Part shown: piece after piece, positions 6,176 through 7,500 of the stretch
How positions within the stretch are numbered: position 1 is the stretch's first letter
How the letters are laid out: each line of letters begins with the position of its first letter
Origin: Candidatus Babelota bacterium
Lineage (GTDB): Bacteria > JAGOBX01
Direction of reading: 5' to 3'
DNA length: 7,500 bases
Assembly (NCBI GenBank): GCA_017999075.1
Contig: JAGOBX010000163.1
Location: 1 to 7,500 of the forward strand
Program-made: the position numbers and the translations under genes
The notes under the pieces: generated by a model
Database searches by the model: none
Told to the model about the DNA's origin: nothing
Seen by the model: only the letters and a program-made list of their open reading frames with translations

Positions 6176-7228
6176 ATGAGTAGAATATTGATAGGATTTT
6201 TTATAATTTTTTTAGTTTCTTATTCTGCAGATTCGGAAAATTTTTTTAAGAAACTGGAAAAAGATTTAAAAGAAAAAATTAAAAAAGAAACAGCCAATAT
6301 TCAAAATCGGGAATATCCAAACCCGAATGAAAATCAGAATGAATCTGCAGAAAATTATAAAAATCAGGGAAAATACGATTCAGATACGACTTCCGTTTTA
6401 AATGAAAATTATTCAAATGATAAAACAGGCGGCCTGCTCGACATAGGTAAAAAGTTTGGAGTTAATGAAAAAACTCTTGATATAATAAATTCGGGATTTG
6501 GAGTTATTAAATCCCAGCAGGAAATAACTTATGAAGAAGAAAATGATATTGGAGGTTCATTAGCTCTTGAGGTTCTTCAGCGGTACAACGGGAATTATAA
6601 CAATGATATTATAAATTTATATGTAAATCTTGTAGGGCAATCAGTAGCTAAGTATTCGGATAACTCGGAGTTGAATTTTAAATTTTTAGTTCTGAATTCA
6701 AATGAAATAAATGCTTTTGCTGCTCCCGGAGGATATGTTTTTATTACAAAAGGTCTTTTTAAAATTCTTCAGGATGAATCACAACTTGCTTCTGTTCTTG
6801 CTCATGAAATTGCACATGTAACTAACCGGCATATTCTTCAAAGTTTACAGCGTGGAAAATTTTTTGAAAATTTGACAAAACTTGCCGCTGCAGCATCGAA
6901 AAAAAATACAGGTAAATATACAGCAATAATGAATGAAGTGAATAAAATTTTGTTTGAAAAAGGCGTAGATAAATCTATGGAATATGAGGCTGATGCTATA
7001 GGAATAGAATTTGCGGCAAGGACAGGATATAACCCTGGAGGTTTATTGGAATTTTTAAAAAATTTAAATTCTTATATAGGGAAATCAAAATCAATTTTTT
7101 TCTCAACTCATCCTTCTGTATTTGACAGAATTAATAAGATAAATGAAATTTTATCGTCAAACTATACTCTTCAATCAGGAATGATTCTTAAAGACAGATT
7201 TTTAAGTTATAAAAAATTTGTGAAATAA
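6176..7228 (+). CDS. Exported M48-family zinc metalloprotease
   Basis: The protein has 350 residues. Residues 1-18 are a hydrophobic signal segment ending at SYSA. There is no cysteine lipobox, so it is probably a soluble periplasmic or signal-anchored protein. Residues 20-85 are a charged helix followed by an Asn/Glu/Tyr/Pro-rich low-complexity linker. The M48 catalytic domain covers about 115-330: NEINAFAAPGGYVFITKGLF (substrate strand), the zinc helix LAHEIAHVTNRH (His210, Glu211, His214), the third ligand Glu269 in ExxAD (EYEAD), and STHPS (His312), all typical of the BepA/LoiP-like branch. There are no multiple membrane spans as in HtpX. Members of this branch act in envelope protein quality control. 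An AGGTGA site precedes the ATG. The 51-base gap from the SH3b gene, the widest inside this run, suggests a looser link, but no promoter is evident there. Confidence 0.92.
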   Translation: MSRILIGFFIIFLVSYSADSENFFKKLEKDLKEKIKKETANIQNREYPNPNENQNESAENYKNQGKYDSDTTSVLNENYSNDKTGGLLDIGKKFGVNEKTLDIINSGFGVIKSQQEITYEEENDIGGSLALEVLQRYNGNYNNDIINLYVNLVGQSVAKYSDNSELNFKFLVLNSNEINAFAAPGGYVFITKGLFKILQDESQLASVLAHEIAHVTNRHILQSLQRGKFFENLTKLAAAASKKNTGKYTAIMNEVNKILFEKGVDKSMEYEADAIGIEFAARTGYNPGGLLEFLKNLNSYIGKSKSIFFSTHPSVFDRINKINEILSSNYTLQSGMILKDRFLSYKKFVK

Positions 7229-7328
7229 TTGGTATTCATTTTATTGCTTTCGTTTTTTTGTTTTAACACATAAAAAATTATTATCTGTCGTGTCGTTTTA
7301 TTTATAAAATAAAAATAAAAAAAATAAC
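7229..7328 (+). other. AT-rich intergenic region with A/T hairpin and A-tracts
   Basis: No gene is visible. A T-run (7253-7259) follows the M48 stop without a clear GC hairpin, so an intrinsic terminator is not demonstrated. TTTTATTT (7296-7303) and AAATAAAA (7307-7314) make an all-A/T hairpin. The A-tracts up to 7326 directly upstream of the -35 box could act as an UP element for the promoter at 7329. Confidence 0.35.
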
Positions 7329-7357
7329 TTGACAAATATAAAAGAATATCGTATTAT
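7329..7357 (+). promoter_or_regulatory. Strong sigma-70-type promoter
   Basis: The -35 box is a perfect TTGACA (7329-7334). After exactly 17 bases comes TATTAT (7352-7357), five of six matches to TATAAT. Both boxes and the spacing are close to ideal, so this is the most convincing promoter in the window. It points at the gene beginning at 7449, and transcription should start near 7364, inside the adjoining palindrome. Confidence 0.82.
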
Positions 7358-7358
7358 A

Positions 7359-7384
7359 TAAATATATGAATATTCATATATTTA
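7359..7384. promoter_or_regulatory. 26-bp perfect palindrome over the start site, probable operator
   Basis: The palindrome is centred between 7371 and 7372 on GAATATTC and extends perfectly for 13 bases on each side. Its core, ATATGAATATTCATAT (7364-7379), resembles operators of ArsR/SmtB-family metal or redox sensors, which use TGAA...TTCA half sites with flanking A/T. It begins one base after the -10 box, so a bound dimer would block polymerase. The regulator is probably the gene that follows, by autoregulation, though the sensor identity cannot be proved from 17 codons. Confidence 0.68.
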
Positions 7385-7412
7385 ATTATATCATTATTTA
7401 TATATTTTATTA

Positions 7413-7432
7413 TTTTGATTTTTTAATCAAAA
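7413..7432 (+). other. Small leader hairpin next to the ribosome site
   Basis: TTTTGATT (7413-7420) and AATCAAAA (7425-7432) form a perfect 8-bp stem around a TTTT loop. It ends against the Shine-Dalgarno AAGGA (7432-7436). It may tune translation or mRNA stability, but all-A/T-biased DNA makes such stems frequent. Confidence 0.3.
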
Positions 7433-7448
7433 AGGATGTGTTTTGTTT

Positions 7449-7500
7449 ATGAATAAAAAAAATATTGAAAATCTTTCTGCAGCCATTAAGGGAATAGCAC
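7449..7500 (+). CDS. Start of a gene, possibly an ArsR/SmtB-type repressor (3' end outside window)
   Basis: Only 17 codons are visible, reading MNKKNIENLSAAIKGIA. The frame is open to the window's end. AAGGA at 7432-7436 precedes the ATG by 12 bases, a slightly long spacing. The stretch NLSAAIKGIA fits the first helix of ArsR-family proteins, where a phrase like LFKALAHPTRL leads into the winged helix, and the next residue starts with C, as His or Pro codons do. The strong promoter with an ArsR-like palindrome over its start supports an autoregulated repressor. The protein evidence alone is too short to be decisive; another regulator family is possible. Confidence 0.5.
   Translation, partial: MNKKNIENLSAAIKGIA

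Noticed and set aside
7246-7264. Intrinsic terminator after the M48 gene
   Set aside because: A T-run is present, but no GC-containing hairpin precedes it.
1-7500. CRISPR array, insertion sequence, tRNA or rRNA
   Set aside because: No spaced direct repeats, transposase motifs, terminal inverted repeats or conserved RNA-gene sequence were seen.

Overview
The window is an AT-rich (roughly 30% G+C), densely packed bacterial stretch in which every recognisable gene lies on the + strand. Codon use is strongly biased to A/T at the third position, TGA is used as a stop (standard code), and good GAGG/GGAGG-type Shine-Dalgarno sites precede most genes. Chemotaxis genes plus an exported metalloprotease point to a motile, low-GC bacterium. 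Nothing here fixes the phylum.

Region 1 (1-1296) is the end of a chemotaxis block: the 3' part of cheB (receiver plus methylesterase), followed six bases later by a stand-alone CheY-type receiver. The CheB catalytic triad is intact, but the receiver's phosphoacceptor aspartate is read as asparagine.

Region 2 (1297-1450) is the longest gap between two complete genes. A candidate promoter sits in the last codons of cheY. Downstream of it is a small GC-richer patch with two complementary pairings that cross each other (pseudoknot-like or alternative folds). This could be a structured leader for the next operon.

Region 3 (1451-3979) is the least conventional part. It holds three tightly spaced genes: a response regulator with an intact receiver fused to what looks like a nucleotide-binding-dead RsbW/GHKL-type ATPase domain; a four-part protein with a CxxC...CxxC zinc-ribbon-like head, a degenerate receiver, a coiled coil and a degenerate GGDEF-like domain; and a 155-residue cytosolic protein of unknown family that starts one base after it. 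With the Asn-type CheB next door, the theme is signalling folds that keep their architecture but have lost enzymatic residues. My proposal, which is inference, is a protein-protein signalling relay fed by one live receiver.

Region 4 (4001-5596) is a complete metallo-beta-lactamase/beta-CASP RNA-processing nuclease, spaced as part of the same transcription unit.

Region 5 (5615-7228) encodes two exported proteins: a bacterial SH3-domain protein and an M48-family zinc metalloprotease. They probably act together in the envelope.

Region 6 (7229-7500) is a very AT-rich gap ending in a near-perfect sigma-70-type promoter (TTGACA, 17 bp, TATTAT). A 26-bp perfect palindrome covers its start site. 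The first 17 codons of a gene follow, possibly an autoregulated ArsR/SmtB-type repressor.
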